Shown here one piece after another: positions 1-9,264 of a DNA stretch of 64,000 nt (its first letter is position 1; each line of letters opens with the position of its first letter). A program made the position numbers and the translations under genes. Below the pieces are notes generated by a model that was not told the DNA's origin, did not search any database, and saw nothing but the letters and a program-made list of their open reading frames with translations. This DNA is from Nocardia pneumoniae NBRC 100136. GTDB lineage: Bacteria; Actinomycetota; Actinomycetes; Mycobacteriales; Mycobacteriaceae. Where the stretch lies: assembly GCF_000308755.1 (NCBI RefSeq), contig NZ_BAGF01000017.1:186001-250000 (forward strand). Direction: 5' to 3'.

Positions 1-126
1 GTGACCCGCTCGGCCGTCGTGAACGCGGCATCGGTCGCGCGCATGGTGCTCACCACCGAGAGCGCCGTGGTCGACAAGCCCGCCGAGGAACAGAACAACC
101 ACGGCCACCACGGCCACGCGCACTGA
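1..126 (+). CDS. groEL1: Chaperonin GroEL1 (Cpn60.1), C-terminal end only
   Basis: The window opens inside this gene; only the last 41 residues are present. They begin [20 protein letters not shown], which is the conserved end of the GroEL equatorial domain. GroEL is the ATP-driven folding chaperonin. The tail [10 protein letters not shown] is His-rich; mycobacterial GroEL1 has such a tail, whereas GroEL2 has a Gly/Met tail, so this is the groES-linked paralogue. The neighbours whiB3 and sigD fit the groEL1 location known in M. tuberculosis. A strong hairpin follows 27 bases after the stop. Confidence 0.93.
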   Translation: MTRSAVVNAASVARMVLTTESAVVDKPAEEQNNHGHHGHAH

Positions 127-152
127 GCGGACACTGCTCGAGCAAACCAGAG

Positions 153-188
153 GAAAGGCCCTCGAACCACGCGGTTCGAGGGCCTTTC
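153..188 (+). terminator. Intrinsic terminator after groEL1
   Basis: A near-perfect hairpin has the arms AAAGGCCCTCGAACC (154-168) and GGTTCGAGGGCCTTT (173-187) with a 4-nt loop. The A-run and T-run at the outer ends make it able to work in both directions. It lies directly behind groEL1. Confidence 0.85.
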
Positions 189-205
189 GTCGCTTTACTC
201 CATGC

Positions 206-237
206 GCTCACGAAACAGCACAACTGATTTCGTGAGC
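206..237. terminator. Second inverted repeat between convergent genes
   Basis: The arms GCTCACGAAA (206-215) and TTTCGTGAGC (228-237) are perfect complements around a 12-nt loop. It sits between groEL1 and the convergent sigK/anti-sigma pair, so a terminator is the simplest reading, but there is no T-run and a protein-binding site is possible. Confidence 0.45.
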
Positions 238-313
238 ACATGGGTAACTCACCGGGCACGCCCAGAACATGAGTGGCACCCAACGCAGGACCTGAACGTG
301 AATCCCGTGCTAC

Positions 314-352
314 CGACTAGTACGGCCTGAAGACGCGGAGAGGCGGGGGAGC
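314..352 (+). repeat. Dispersed intergenic repeat, copy 1
   Basis: Positions 314-351 match 15860-15897 at 34 of 38 bases. Positions 329-352 match 39761-39784 exactly in reverse complement (24 bases). The shared core reads CGGAGAGGCGGG. This copy ends one base before the stop codon of the short anti-sigma gene. Confidence 0.75.
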
Positions 353-353
353 T

Positions 354-605
354 TCAGCTGGCGACCGGTGGCTGCTGCGCGGAGATGGCTGCGAGTAAGC
401 GAGCACGCAGCGACGGCGGCGGGGTGACCGCCGCGGCTGCGGCGAAAGCGGAAAGAGCCTTCTTGGTAATTCTCACCTGTTCGGCGAACTCCGCGCGTAG
501 CACGGGGTCCTCGCTGTCGAGCAGTTCCTGCACTTCGTGACGGTCTTCGTCGGCGATCGATCCGAGCGCGACGGCGTGCGCGAGATCGATCTGGCGTTCG
601 TTCAT
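354..605 (-). CDS. RskA-like anti-sigma factor, N-terminal domain only
   Basis: This 83-residue protein matches the cytoplasmic sigma-binding part of RskA, the anti-SigK factor. The core is LAHAVALGSIADEDRHEVQELL, with the conserved Leu-Ala-Ala-Leu-type helix. M. tuberculosis RskA is about 230 residues with a membrane segment and an extracytoplasmic domain; both are missing here. The gene starts one base after the sigK stop, so the two are cotranscribed and probably coupled. The stop codon lies next to dispersed repeat copy 1, which suggests the repeat replaced the 3' part. It may still bind SigK, but it cannot be controlled by regulated intramembrane proteolysis in the usual way. Confidence 0.8.
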   Translation of the reverse strand: MNERQIDLAHAVALGSIADEDRHEVQELLDSEDPVLRAEFAEQVRITKKALSAFAAAAAVTPPPSLRARLLAAISAQQPPVAS

Positions 606-606
606 C

Positions 607-1272
607 TCACGTCACCCCCAAACTTCTTTTCAGTCGTGTCAATCCGTCCCGGATCCGGGACTTCACCGTAGGTAACCCTACGTCGAGGTAGGTGGCCACC
701 TCGGCATAGGTTCGCCCGCCGTAGTAGGCGAGCGAGATGGCTTCCCGCTGGGTCTCCGTCAGGGTGGCGAGACCGGCCAGCACGGCCTGTTGCTCGAACC
801 TGCGCTCCACCTCTTCGGTGACCTCGTCGAATTCGTTGCCCAGAACCCGAATCCCATAGGCGACTTCGCGTTGGGTGTGGGCCTGCTCGGCGCGGACCCG
901 GTCGACGGCGCGCCGATGCGCGAGCGTCATCAACCACGTGACCGCCGAGCCCTTCGCCGGGTCGAAACTCGCTGCCATCCGCCAGATCTGCAGATAGACC
1001 TCCTGGGTGGTCTCCTCCGCGTATCCCGGATCATGAAGCACCCGCAGCACCAGACCGAAGACGCGCGCACACGTCCGGTCGTACAACTCGGCGAATGCTT
1101 CCTGGTCGGCGTGGCCGCATCGATGCAAAAGGGCGGCGAGCTCGATACTTTCGGCTGCGCGTGCCGTAACCGCAGAATCCACCGTGGGTGGGAAGGCTTC
1201 TCTTCGGAACGAGTCGCCCTCTGCGGCTGGCGGCCGCGTTGTCACAACGCTCCATTCTGTGTCATCGGTCAC
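607..1272 (-). CDS. sigK: RNA polymerase ECF sigma factor SigK
   Basis: This 221-residue ECF sigma factor directs RNA polymerase to a small envelope/redox regulon. Region 2 carries DQEAFAELYDRT, then ETTQEVYLQIWR and SAVTWLMTLAHRRAVDRVR. Region 4 carries LTETQREAISLAYYGGRTYAEVATYL and ends in LPTVKSRIRDGL. These segments closely resemble M. tuberculosis SigK. About 45 residues precede region 2, longer than usual, so the GTG start at 1272 is uncertain and an internal start is possible. It is followed at 1-nt distance by its anti-sigma gene. Confidence 0.9.
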   Translation of the reverse strand: MTDDTEWSVVTTRPPAAEGDSFRREAFPPTVDSAVTARAAESIELAALLHRCGHADQEAFAELYDRTCARVFGLVLRVLHDPGYAEETTQEVYLQIWRMAASFDPAKGSAVTWLMTLAHRRAVDRVRAEQAHTQREVAYGIRVLGNEFDEVTEEVERRFEQQAVLAGLATLTETQREAISLAYYGGRTYAEVATYLDVGLPTVKSRIRDGLTRLKRSLGVT

Positions 1273-1605
1273 TACCGTAGCGCGTCGCTATGATCTCCCT
1301 TCCGGTGGGGTACCCGCGAACTGACGGTAGGCCAGCGGCTGCGGGAAAAACCGCGACACGCCGGACATCTCGGAAGAAACACGCTGATCGTGCCCGCAAC
1401 ACCCCGGATCAACCGGCCGCACGGCTCTCGACCGTGCGCCACGGCGGCCGGCCGATCGATGGTGACCGATCGGAACCCACGCGCCGATTCCCGAGCCGAA
1501 CCGATCGCCGTGGTGCGTGCGCGGCTCGGCCGGAGCTTGTTGTAGTGGCCCGTTGTTTGCTAGGCATTCGACGCCCGACGGCGGGCGGATGGGAGGGGAT
1601 TCGGC
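1273..1605. other. Non-coding gap between sigK start and whiB3 end
   Basis: I see no convincing gene in these 333 bases. They must hold the sigK promoter at the left end. A small hairpin CGCCCG-ACGG-CGGGCG at 1572-1587 lies just behind the whiB3 stop and may be a weak terminator. Confidence 0.5.
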
Positions 1606-1899
1606 TCAGACGGCCATGCGGCGGCGGTTGCGCCGCGCGTGCATCTCGCGCTCGGTTTCCGACATGCCGCCCCAGATGCCATAGGGCTCGCTGACTTTCA
1701 GCGCATGGGCGCGGCACTGCATGAGCACCGGGCAGGTACGGCAGATCTCCTTGGCGCGCATCTCGCGCGCGGTGCGGGCCCGGCCACGTTCGCCATCGGG
1801 ATGGAAGAACACCGCGGAGTCCTGCCCGCGGCAAGACCCCCGCATCTGCCAATCCCAGACATCGGCGTTGGGTCCCGGAAGGTGGGTCGGCATGGGCAT
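1606..1899 (-). CDS. whiB3: WhiB3-type iron-sulfur transcriptional regulator
   Basis: This 97-residue Wbl protein should bind a [4Fe-4S] cluster through Cys23, Cys53, Cys56 and Cys62 (C-x29-C-x2-C-x5-C). It has the beta-turn motif GIWGG at 74-78 and a basic C-terminal tail for DNA contact. WhiB3 senses redox state and NO and works with the principal sigma factor. The N-terminus MPMPTHLPGPNADVWDWQ is WhiB3-like. The start at 1899 is chosen because AGGAG lies 6 nt upstream; an in-frame ATG at 1953 has no such support. The position near groEL1 and sigD agrees with the M. tuberculosis order. Confidence 0.92.
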   Translation of the reverse strand: MPMPTHLPGPNADVWDWQMRGSCRGQDSAVFFHPDGERGRARTAREMRAKEICRTCPVLMQCRAHALKVSEPYGIWGGMSETEREMHARRNRRRMAV

Positions 1900-2528
1900 G
1901 GTGAACTCCTCGTGGTGCGAGCTCGTCAGCATTGTCGAGCAGTTGTTCTGCAACAGTTGTGGGCCACGGCGCCGTGTCGGCGAGGGTGGCCCTTGGGCTC
2001 GCCCTTCGCGGTCGCTGCAATTTCGCGCGGCGCCGTCCGTGGCGATGAGCTACGTTAGGTCCAGCCGCGAAATTCCGTCAATAGTTCGGCGCAGTAGTTT
2101 TCCAAATCTCGCGCTGCCAAATTTAACCTCCGGACTGTTTACTTTTCGCATTGGTTCCGGCGATACTGTTCGGTTGGCCGGTGGTCCGTGGCTTGGCCAT
2201 GCACCGGGTCAAGTCGGGTTTGCGCAGGTAGAAGCCATTTTGCTGATCGGACGGCGCTCCGATGGCCGGTGTCGGCCGTATGGCGGCGATCACCCCGGCC
2301 GTCCGGGGCGTTCGCGTCGTGCAGATCGGAGATGGCGGAAACGGGGCGGCCAGGTTAATTACACGAAACACGCATGAATTCCCGGGGTGGGCGCTCGGCG
2401 ATTGCCGGAGCGAGATTTACCTAATGGCAACATGGCCTCCACGGCGGAAATGCCGGGAGGTTGCCAGCGGGCTGCTGCGGATCTTTCCCCGCGCCGGGCC
2501 CTGGTCGGCCAGGGGATAGAGTGCGCCC
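1900..2528. other. Long divergent intergenic region
   Basis: These 629 bases separate the divergent whiB3 and the gene starting at 2529. I find no gene I can support. The stretch near 2085-2175 is relatively AT-rich and could hold the whiB3 promoter with a long leader. A -10-like TAGAGT at 2517-2522 serves the rightward gene. Confidence 0.5.
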
Positions 2529-2529
2529 G
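2517..2529 (+). promoter_or_regulatory. -10 element for a leaderless start at 2529
   Basis: TAGAGT (2517-2522) is followed by exactly six bases and then GTG at 2529. A start of transcription 7 nt after the last T would fall on the G of GTG, and no Shine-Dalgarno sequence is present. Confidence 0.6.
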
Positions 2530-3398
2530 TGTTCGCGCCAGCTCCGCTCGAAGATCCTCGTCTCACCATCCTCGCCGAGGCCGCCTTCGGAGCCGATCCC
2601 GGCCGTCCCGCCACCGAGTTGCCGCCCGCCTCGGACGCGCTCGGCTGGTGGTACCGCGCGGTGGTTCTCGGTGGCCAGGGACGCTACGCCGCGGCCAGGG
2701 TCGAATTGCGCAGAGTATGCAACCACAGCGCCGACCCGGTGCTCCTCTCACTGGCGGGAAGTACCGAAGGGTCATTTCTGCGCCAGCTCGGCTGGCACCA
2801 GCGTGCCTCGGCTCTGGACGGACGGGCCGCCGCCCTGATTCTCGCGACCGATGCCGCGACCGAAGCCGTCGCGCCGCAGAGCGTCGCCGACGCCCACTAC
2901 CGTCCCGGCCGCGCCGACGCCATATGCGACGCACTCACCGGACTCGCCGCCGACGCGCTCGGCACCGGACGGCTCGCGCTCGCCCATCGGCTGCTGCGGC
3001 GCAGCGCGGCGGCGGCCGATCGGCACGGGACCAGCTGGCGTCCCGCGATCCGGCTGCACTGGGTGTCCGCGGAAACGGCTTTGGCCGCAGGCGATTCCGC
3101 CTCCGCGGCCGAGCACGCGGCGGCCGCGCTGGAGCTCGCCGAGCGCGCGCCCTCGGTGCGGCACCGGATCAAGTCACGCCTGCTGGTCGCCGCGGCGGGA
3201 GACACGCGCGAGCGATCGGTCGCGTTGAGCGCGGAGGTGGCCGAACAGTGCCGCGCGCACGATCTGCTTCCGCTGCGGTGGGCCTGCGCCATGCTCCGTG
3301 CCGGGCTGGGTGTCGACGGCGCGGCGGCGGAAGCGGAGGCGTGCGCGGCGATCGTCGCTCGCCGCGGCGGGACGCTGCGCCCCCTCGGTAGCTGGTAG
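2529..3398 (+). CDS. Conserved hypothetical protein beside sigD (Rv3415c-like)
   Basis: This is a 289-residue, Ala/Arg-rich, apparently all-helical soluble protein with no signal peptide or membrane segment. Repeating helices such as GWWYRAVVLGGQGRYAAARVELRRV and SAAEHAAAALELAERAP look like tetratricopeptide-type pairs. By position, size and direction it corresponds to M. tuberculosis Rv3415c, which lies upstream of sigD. The function is unknown. The start is GTG at 2529, with a -10 hexamer spaced for a leaderless message. It ends 133 bases before sigD and may be cotranscribed with it. Confidence 0.8.
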   Translation: MFAPAPLEDPRLTILAEAAFGADPGRPATELPPASDALGWWYRAVVLGGQGRYAAARVELRRVCNHSADPVLLSLAGSTEGSFLRQLGWHQRASALDGRAAALILATDAATEAVAPQSVADAHYRPGRADAICDALTGLAADALGTGRLALAHRLLRRSAAAADRHGTSWRPAIRLHWVSAETALAAGDSASAAEHAAAALELAERAPSVRHRIKSRLLVAAAGDTRERSVALSAEVAEQCRAHDLLPLRWACAMLRAGLGVDGAAAEAEACAAIVARRGGTLRPLGSW

Positions 3399-3531
3399 AT
3401 GATCACGGAGAGCACCGTGTTGCCAAGTTCGCGCCAACGGGTCGCTATTGTTAGATCCGTTCCGCCCCTTCGGTGGAAGCACTGGTCGTCACCGGACCGT
3501 GCCACTTGTAACGCCAGGAATATCTCTGACG

Positions 3532-4110
3532 ATGACGCACACGGGCGAAGAGTTGGACCTCGCCGTCACTGCCGCTGCGCAGGGCGACAGATCCGCTTTA
3601 GCTCAGGTACTCGGGATGATCCGCCCGCTGGTGGTGCGCTACTGCCGCGCGCGGATCGGAGCCGCGGAGCGTGGGCAGCTCTCCGCGGACGACGTTGCGC
3701 AGGAGGTTTGCCTGGCTGTGATGACCGCCTTGCCCAGGTATCAAGACCAGGGCAGGCCCTTCATGGCCTTCGTGTACGGGATCGCTTCGCACAAGGTCGC
3801 CGACGCGCATCGCAATGCCGCCCGTAACAAGGCGGAGGCGATGGCCGAAGTACCAGATGTCATATCCACCGACCAGGGACCGGAACAACGAGCTCTCGAG
3901 TCCGAGACGAGCAGGCAGATGAACCGTCTGCTCGCGACGCTTCCCGAGAAGCATCGAGAGATCTTGATCCTGCGCCTGGTCATGGGTTTGTCAGCGGAAG
4001 AAACCGCAGTCGCCGTGGGCAGTACGGCGGGTGCGATACGGGTCGCCCAACACAGGGCACTCGCGAAACTCAAGTCACAAGTGGCGAGGGCAGGTGAAAT
4101 GTATGGCTAG
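3532..4110 (+). CDS. sigD: RNA polymerase sigma factor SigD
   Basis: This 192-residue ECF sigma factor has region 2 (ADDVAQEVCLAVMTALPRYQ followed by PFMAFVYGIASHKVADAHR) and region 4 (ATLPEKHREILILRLVMGLSAEETAVAVG then AIRVAQHRALAKL). Both are typical of mycobacterial SigD, which controls ribosomal and lipid genes in stationary phase. The ATG at 3532 (MTHTGEELDLAV) is preferred over an in-frame upstream start at 3448 because the sigma domain begins there. It overlaps the start of rsdA by 8 nt, so translation of the sigma and anti-sigma factors is coupled. Confidence 0.92.
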   Translation: MTHTGEELDLAVTAAAQGDRSALAQVLGMIRPLVVRYCRARIGAAERGQLSADDVAQEVCLAVMTALPRYQDQGRPFMAFVYGIASHKVADAHRNAARNKAEAMAEVPDVISTDQGPEQRALESETSRQMNRLLATLPEKHREILILRLVMGLSAEETAVAVGSTAGAIRVAQHRALAKLKSQVARAGEMYG

Positions 4111-5251
4111 GGATGGCGAGCGCGGTCGGGGTGACTGGAAGGCGCGGCTTGGATCGCGGAACAGCGGTCCCTACGCCGAGGCGTCCGGTGACACCGGCCC
4201 GGTCGACATCGCCGCGGTACGCCGCGACGATGCTCTGATCGACGCCATCGCCAGCGATGGTCCGGTGCACACCGACAGCGCCGAGGAGTATCAGCTCGCG
4301 ACGCTGCTCGCGGATTGGCGCGCGGAGCTGATCGCCCCGCCGATGCCGGCGGAGCCGGATCTGGATGCGATCGTGGCCGCGGTCAACCAGGAGATCGGCG
4401 CGCGGCAGGCTCGCATCGGAGCACACGCCGGTGGGCGGCTACGGCTGCTTCGCCCGATCATGGGCACCGCGGCGGCACTGGCCCTGGTCATCGGGGGCAT
4501 GACCGCGTTCTCCTACAACGCTGAGCCGGGCGATCCGCTGTGGCGGGTCAAGGAGGTCGTGTTCAGTGAACAGGCCCAGACCACCGTGGTGCAGCGGGCC
4601 GACAGCGACTTGACCCAGGCGTCGGCGCTGGTCTCGCAGAACCCGACGCAGGCCAAGGAGCGTCTGGAGCGGGCCAGGGAGACCGCCGAGCAGGTCAGCG
4701 ATCCGGAGAAGCGCAGCGAGCTGATGACCGAGTGGCAGCGTTTGCTCGTCGAGCTGCGCAAGTACTCGCCGGAGCTGGCCGACCAGCTCGAGTCGACGGC
4801 GCCGAAGACCACCGACCCGCGCGCGACCCCGGGCAACAGCGCGACCACGCGGCCCAATCCGGCGACCGGCGGCCCCGGCACGACGATCCTGCAGCAGCCG
4901 ACGGAGCAGTCCGGCAAGCCGACGCAACCGACGGATGCGACCACACCGAACGGCGGCGGCGCACCCACTACCGTCCCGCCGGTGACCACCCCGCCGCCCG
5001 CGGCGACCACGCCGCCGCAGGCGACCGTGGAACCCACCACGCCGCCCCAGCAGCCGCCGACCGCGCCGACAGTGGACGTGAAGCCGCCCACCGCGGAACC
5101 CACGGCGGACACCGGGGGTCCTCCGACCGCGCCGCAGCAGCCGCAGCCTCCCGCCACGCGGGTGCCGCCCCAGGACAACTACACGCCACCGACTGTCGTC
5201 GTGCCCGGCGTCCCCCTCAGCCCCGGTACGTTCACACAACCCGGTCGCTGA
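4103..5251 (+). CDS. rsdA: Anti-sigma-D factor RsdA
   Basis: This 382-residue single-pass membrane protein holds SigD inactive until it is degraded. The N-terminal SigD-binding part lies near residues 33-85 (DIAAVRRDDALIDAIASDG then YQLATLLADWRAEL). The membrane segment is near 115-137. The outside part has a helical region with QNPTQAKERLERARETAEQV and then a long Pro/Thr-rich tail from about residue 235 to the end. The ATG at 4103 overlaps the sigD stop as ATGGCTAG. The tail is longer than in the roughly 300-residue M. tuberculosis protein, which is common for low-complexity outer segments. Confidence 0.88.
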   Translation: MARDGERGRGDWKARLGSRNSGPYAEASGDTGPVDIAAVRRDDALIDAIASDGPVHTDSAEEYQLATLLADWRAELIAPPMPAEPDLDAIVAAVNQEIGARQARIGAHAGGRLRLLRPIMGTAAALALVIGGMTAFSYNAEPGDPLWRVKEVVFSEQAQTTVVQRADSDLTQASALVSQNPTQAKERLERARETAEQVSDPEKRSELMTEWQRLLVELRKYSPELADQLESTAPKTTDPRATPGNSATTRPNPATGGPGTTILQQPTEQSGKPTQPTDATTPNGGGAPTTVPPVTTPPPAATTPPQATVEPTTPPQQPPTAPTVDVKPPTAEPTADTGGPPTAPQQPQPPATRVPPQDNYTPPTVVVPGVPLSPGTFTQPGR

Positions 5252-5448
5252 ACAGAAGGAACCTCGAAAAAGACATGAACCGATCGCTGTCCGGCGGTCG
5301 GCTTTCTGTCTGTCGCGCTGTCGGCGTGTCGGTCTGCCGACGGCGCGCCGTCCGCCTACCGCCGTGATCGTGTGCGTCGAAAATCACAGTGGCAAGCATC
5401 GGATACGCGAGCCTCGAACGGGCCGCGTTCGTCGGTGGGAGGGCTGTC

Positions 5449-7630
<2,182 letters not shown>

Positions 7631-7769
7631 CCCGGCCTTGTTCATGTACAAGACCAACCGGTCCGTGCATGATTGAGCTTGCTCGACAAGCAATCGGCGA
7701 CGAGCAAGCTGTGTGGCAGGGTGGTGCGGAGCGACCTGCGCTGCCCACCTACCACTGGTAACGACTGGA

Positions 7770-7790
7770 GGCGCGAGTCTTACGAGCGCC
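7770..7790. repeat. Hairpin motif, copy A
   Basis: The stem is GGCGC (7770-7774) / GCGCC (7786-7790) around the loop GAGTCTTACGA. The same loop with a GGTGC/GCACC stem occurs at 7844-7864 and, inverted, at 9217-9237. The stem bases change together, which supports a real structure. Confidence 0.7.
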
Positions 7791-7817
7791 GCAGGTGCTG
7801 GCAAAACAAAATACAGG

Positions 7818-7870
7818 CCGATTCAGGCCTCCCAGCCCTGTCGGGTGCGAGTCTTACGAGCACCGTTCGC
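7818..7870 (+). repeat. 53-nt inverted repeat, left copy
   Basis: This segment matches the reverse complement of 9211-9263 at 50 of 53 bases, so the two copies flank guaB3 as an inverted pair. Each copy contains the GGTGC-loop-GCACC hairpin. Confidence 0.85.
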
Positions 7871-7959
7871 GGCCCGTCTCGCGTCCGAGTGACCGAAGCG
7901 CATGCGCCGCAGGCGCGAGTCTCGGTCGCTCGGACGCGAGACTTCCCGGGGCCGCGAAC
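7865..7959. repeat. Long imperfect hairpin upstream of guaB3
   Basis: Outer arms GTTCGCGGCCC (7865-7875) and GGGCCGCGAAC (7949-7959) pair perfectly. Inner arms 7876-7896 and 7922-7942 pair over 21 bases with a single T-G wobble. A 6-nt bulge (7943-7948) separates the stems on one side. A further hairpin, GCAGCGCC-GCA-GGCGCTGC, follows at 7962-7980. All lie within the 390-base guaB-guaB3 gap. Confidence 0.8.
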
Positions 7960-8020
7960 ACGCAGCGCCGCAGGCGCTGCAAATCAGACAGAGCGCCGCA
8001 AAAAACTAAGGAGAATTCCC

Positions 8021-9184
8021 GTGCGCGACATGGTGGAGATCGGCATGGGCCGGACCGCCCGGCGTACCTACGAGCTGGACGACGTCGACATCGTCCCCTC
8101 GCGCCGGACCCGCTCGTCGAAGCAGGTCTCGCTGTCCTGGCAGCTGGACGCCTACCGCTTCGAGATCCCGTGCCTCGCGCATCCGACCGACGCGCTGGTG
8201 TCGCCGGAGTTCGCCATCGAGTTGGGCCGCCTCGGCGGGCTCGGCGTGATCAACGGCGAGGGCCTGTGGGCCCGGCACGCGGACGTCTCGGCGAAGATCG
8301 ACCAGTTGCTCGAACTCGTCGGCAAGGGCGGCTACGAGCGCGCCGTGGCGTTGCTCCAGGAATTGCACGCCGCGCCGATGCAGCCGGACCTGCTCGCCGC
8401 GGCGGTCGCGCAGGTTCGTGCGGCCGGTGTCACGGTCGCGGTGCGGGTGAGCCCGCAGAACGCGCGCACCCTCACCCCGGCGCTGGTGCAGGCTGGCATC
8501 GACCTGCTGGTGGTGCACGGCACGATCATCTCCGCCGAGCATGTCGGCGACGGTGAACCGCTGAACCTCAAGACCTTCATCGCCGAGCTGGACGTGCCGG
8601 TGGTCGCGGGCGGCGTGAGCGACCACCGCACCGCGCTGCACCTGATGCGCACCGGCGCGGCAGGCGTGATCGTCGGTTACGGCTCCTACCCCGGTGCGAC
8701 CACCACCGGCGAGGTGCTCGGCATCGGTGTGCCGATGGCGACCGCGATCGCCGATGCCGCCGCGGCCCGCCGGGACTACCTGGACGAGACCGGCGGCCGC
8801 TACGTGCACGTCATCGCCGACGGGGACATCGCGACCTCCGGCCAGCTGGCCAAGGCGATCGCGTGCGGGGCGGATGCCGCGATGCTCGGGGTGCCGCTCG
8901 CCGCGGCCGCGGAGGCGCCGGGCCGTGGCTGGTACTGGCCGTCGGCCGCCGCGCATCCCTCGGTGCCGCGCGGTTCGCTGTTGCACGTCGACGATCCGTG
9001 GGATCTCGGTGGCGAGCCGGAGGGCGGGAGCGTGCGCCCGAGCCTGGAGCGCGTGCTCTACGGTCCGTCGGACGATCCGTTCGGGTCGCTGAATCTCGTT
9101 GGGGGCCTGCGGCGTTCGATGGCCAAGGCCGGTTACTCGGATCTGAAGGAATTCCAGAAGGTCGGTCTCAGCGTGCGTGCCTGA
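8021..9184 (+). CDS. guaB3: GuaB3, IMP dehydrogenase-related protein
   Basis: This 387-residue TIM-barrel protein belongs to the GuaB3 family that accompanies guaB2 in actinobacteria. The N-terminus VEIGMGRTARRTYELDDVDIVPSRRTRSSK is diagnostic. It has no CBS domains. At the place of the IMPDH active-site loop it reads GSYPGATTTGEVLG, with Ala where IMPDH has the catalytic Cys, so ordinary IMPDH chemistry is doubtful; its role may be regulatory or a different reaction. The GTG at 8021 has AAGGAG 7 nt upstream; ATG at 8030 is an alternative. It is preceded by 390 bases of structured repeats rather than being tightly linked to guaB. Confidence 0.9.
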   Translation: MRDMVEIGMGRTARRTYELDDVDIVPSRRTRSSKQVSLSWQLDAYRFEIPCLAHPTDALVSPEFAIELGRLGGLGVINGEGLWARHADVSAKIDQLLELVGKGGYERAVALLQELHAAPMQPDLLAAAVAQVRAAGVTVAVRVSPQNARTLTPALVQAGIDLLVVHGTIISAEHVGDGEPLNLKTFIAELDVPVVAGGVSDHRTALHLMRTGAAGVIVGYGSYPGATTTGEVLGIGVPMATAIADAAAARRDYLDETGGRYVHVIADGDIATSGQLAKAIACGADAAMLGVPLAAAAEAPGRGWYWPSAAAHPSVPRGSLLHVDDPWDLGGEPEGGSVRPSLERVLYGPSDDPFGSLNLVGGLRRSMAKAGYSDLKEFQKVGLSVRA

Positions 9185-9210
9185 GCTGTGTTCGATGTGC
9201 AGCGCCTGCG

Positions 9211-9263
9211 GCGAACGGTGCTCGTAAGACTCGCACCCCACAGGGCTGGGCGGCGTGAATCGG
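9211..9263 (-). repeat. 53-nt inverted repeat, right copy
   Basis: Reverse-complement partner of 7818-7870 with three mismatches. It begins 27 bases after the guaB3 stop and ends at the stop of the convergent hydrolase gene. The GCAGCGCCTGCGGCG sequence at 9199-9213 that leads into it also occurs at 53201-53215. Confidence 0.85.
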
Positions 9264-9264
9264 C

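Noticed and set aside
2123..2371. 82-codon minus-strand frame in the whiB3 upstream region
   Set aside because: No ribosome binding site, poor codon pattern and no motif; the region is better explained as a long promoter/leader.
5275..5367. A 30-codon frame starting MNRSLSGGRLSVCRAV after rsdA with AGAAGGA upstream
   Set aside because: The sequence is low-complexity Arg/Val/Cys, the ribosome binding site is badly spaced, and the frame looks like chance in GC-rich DNA.
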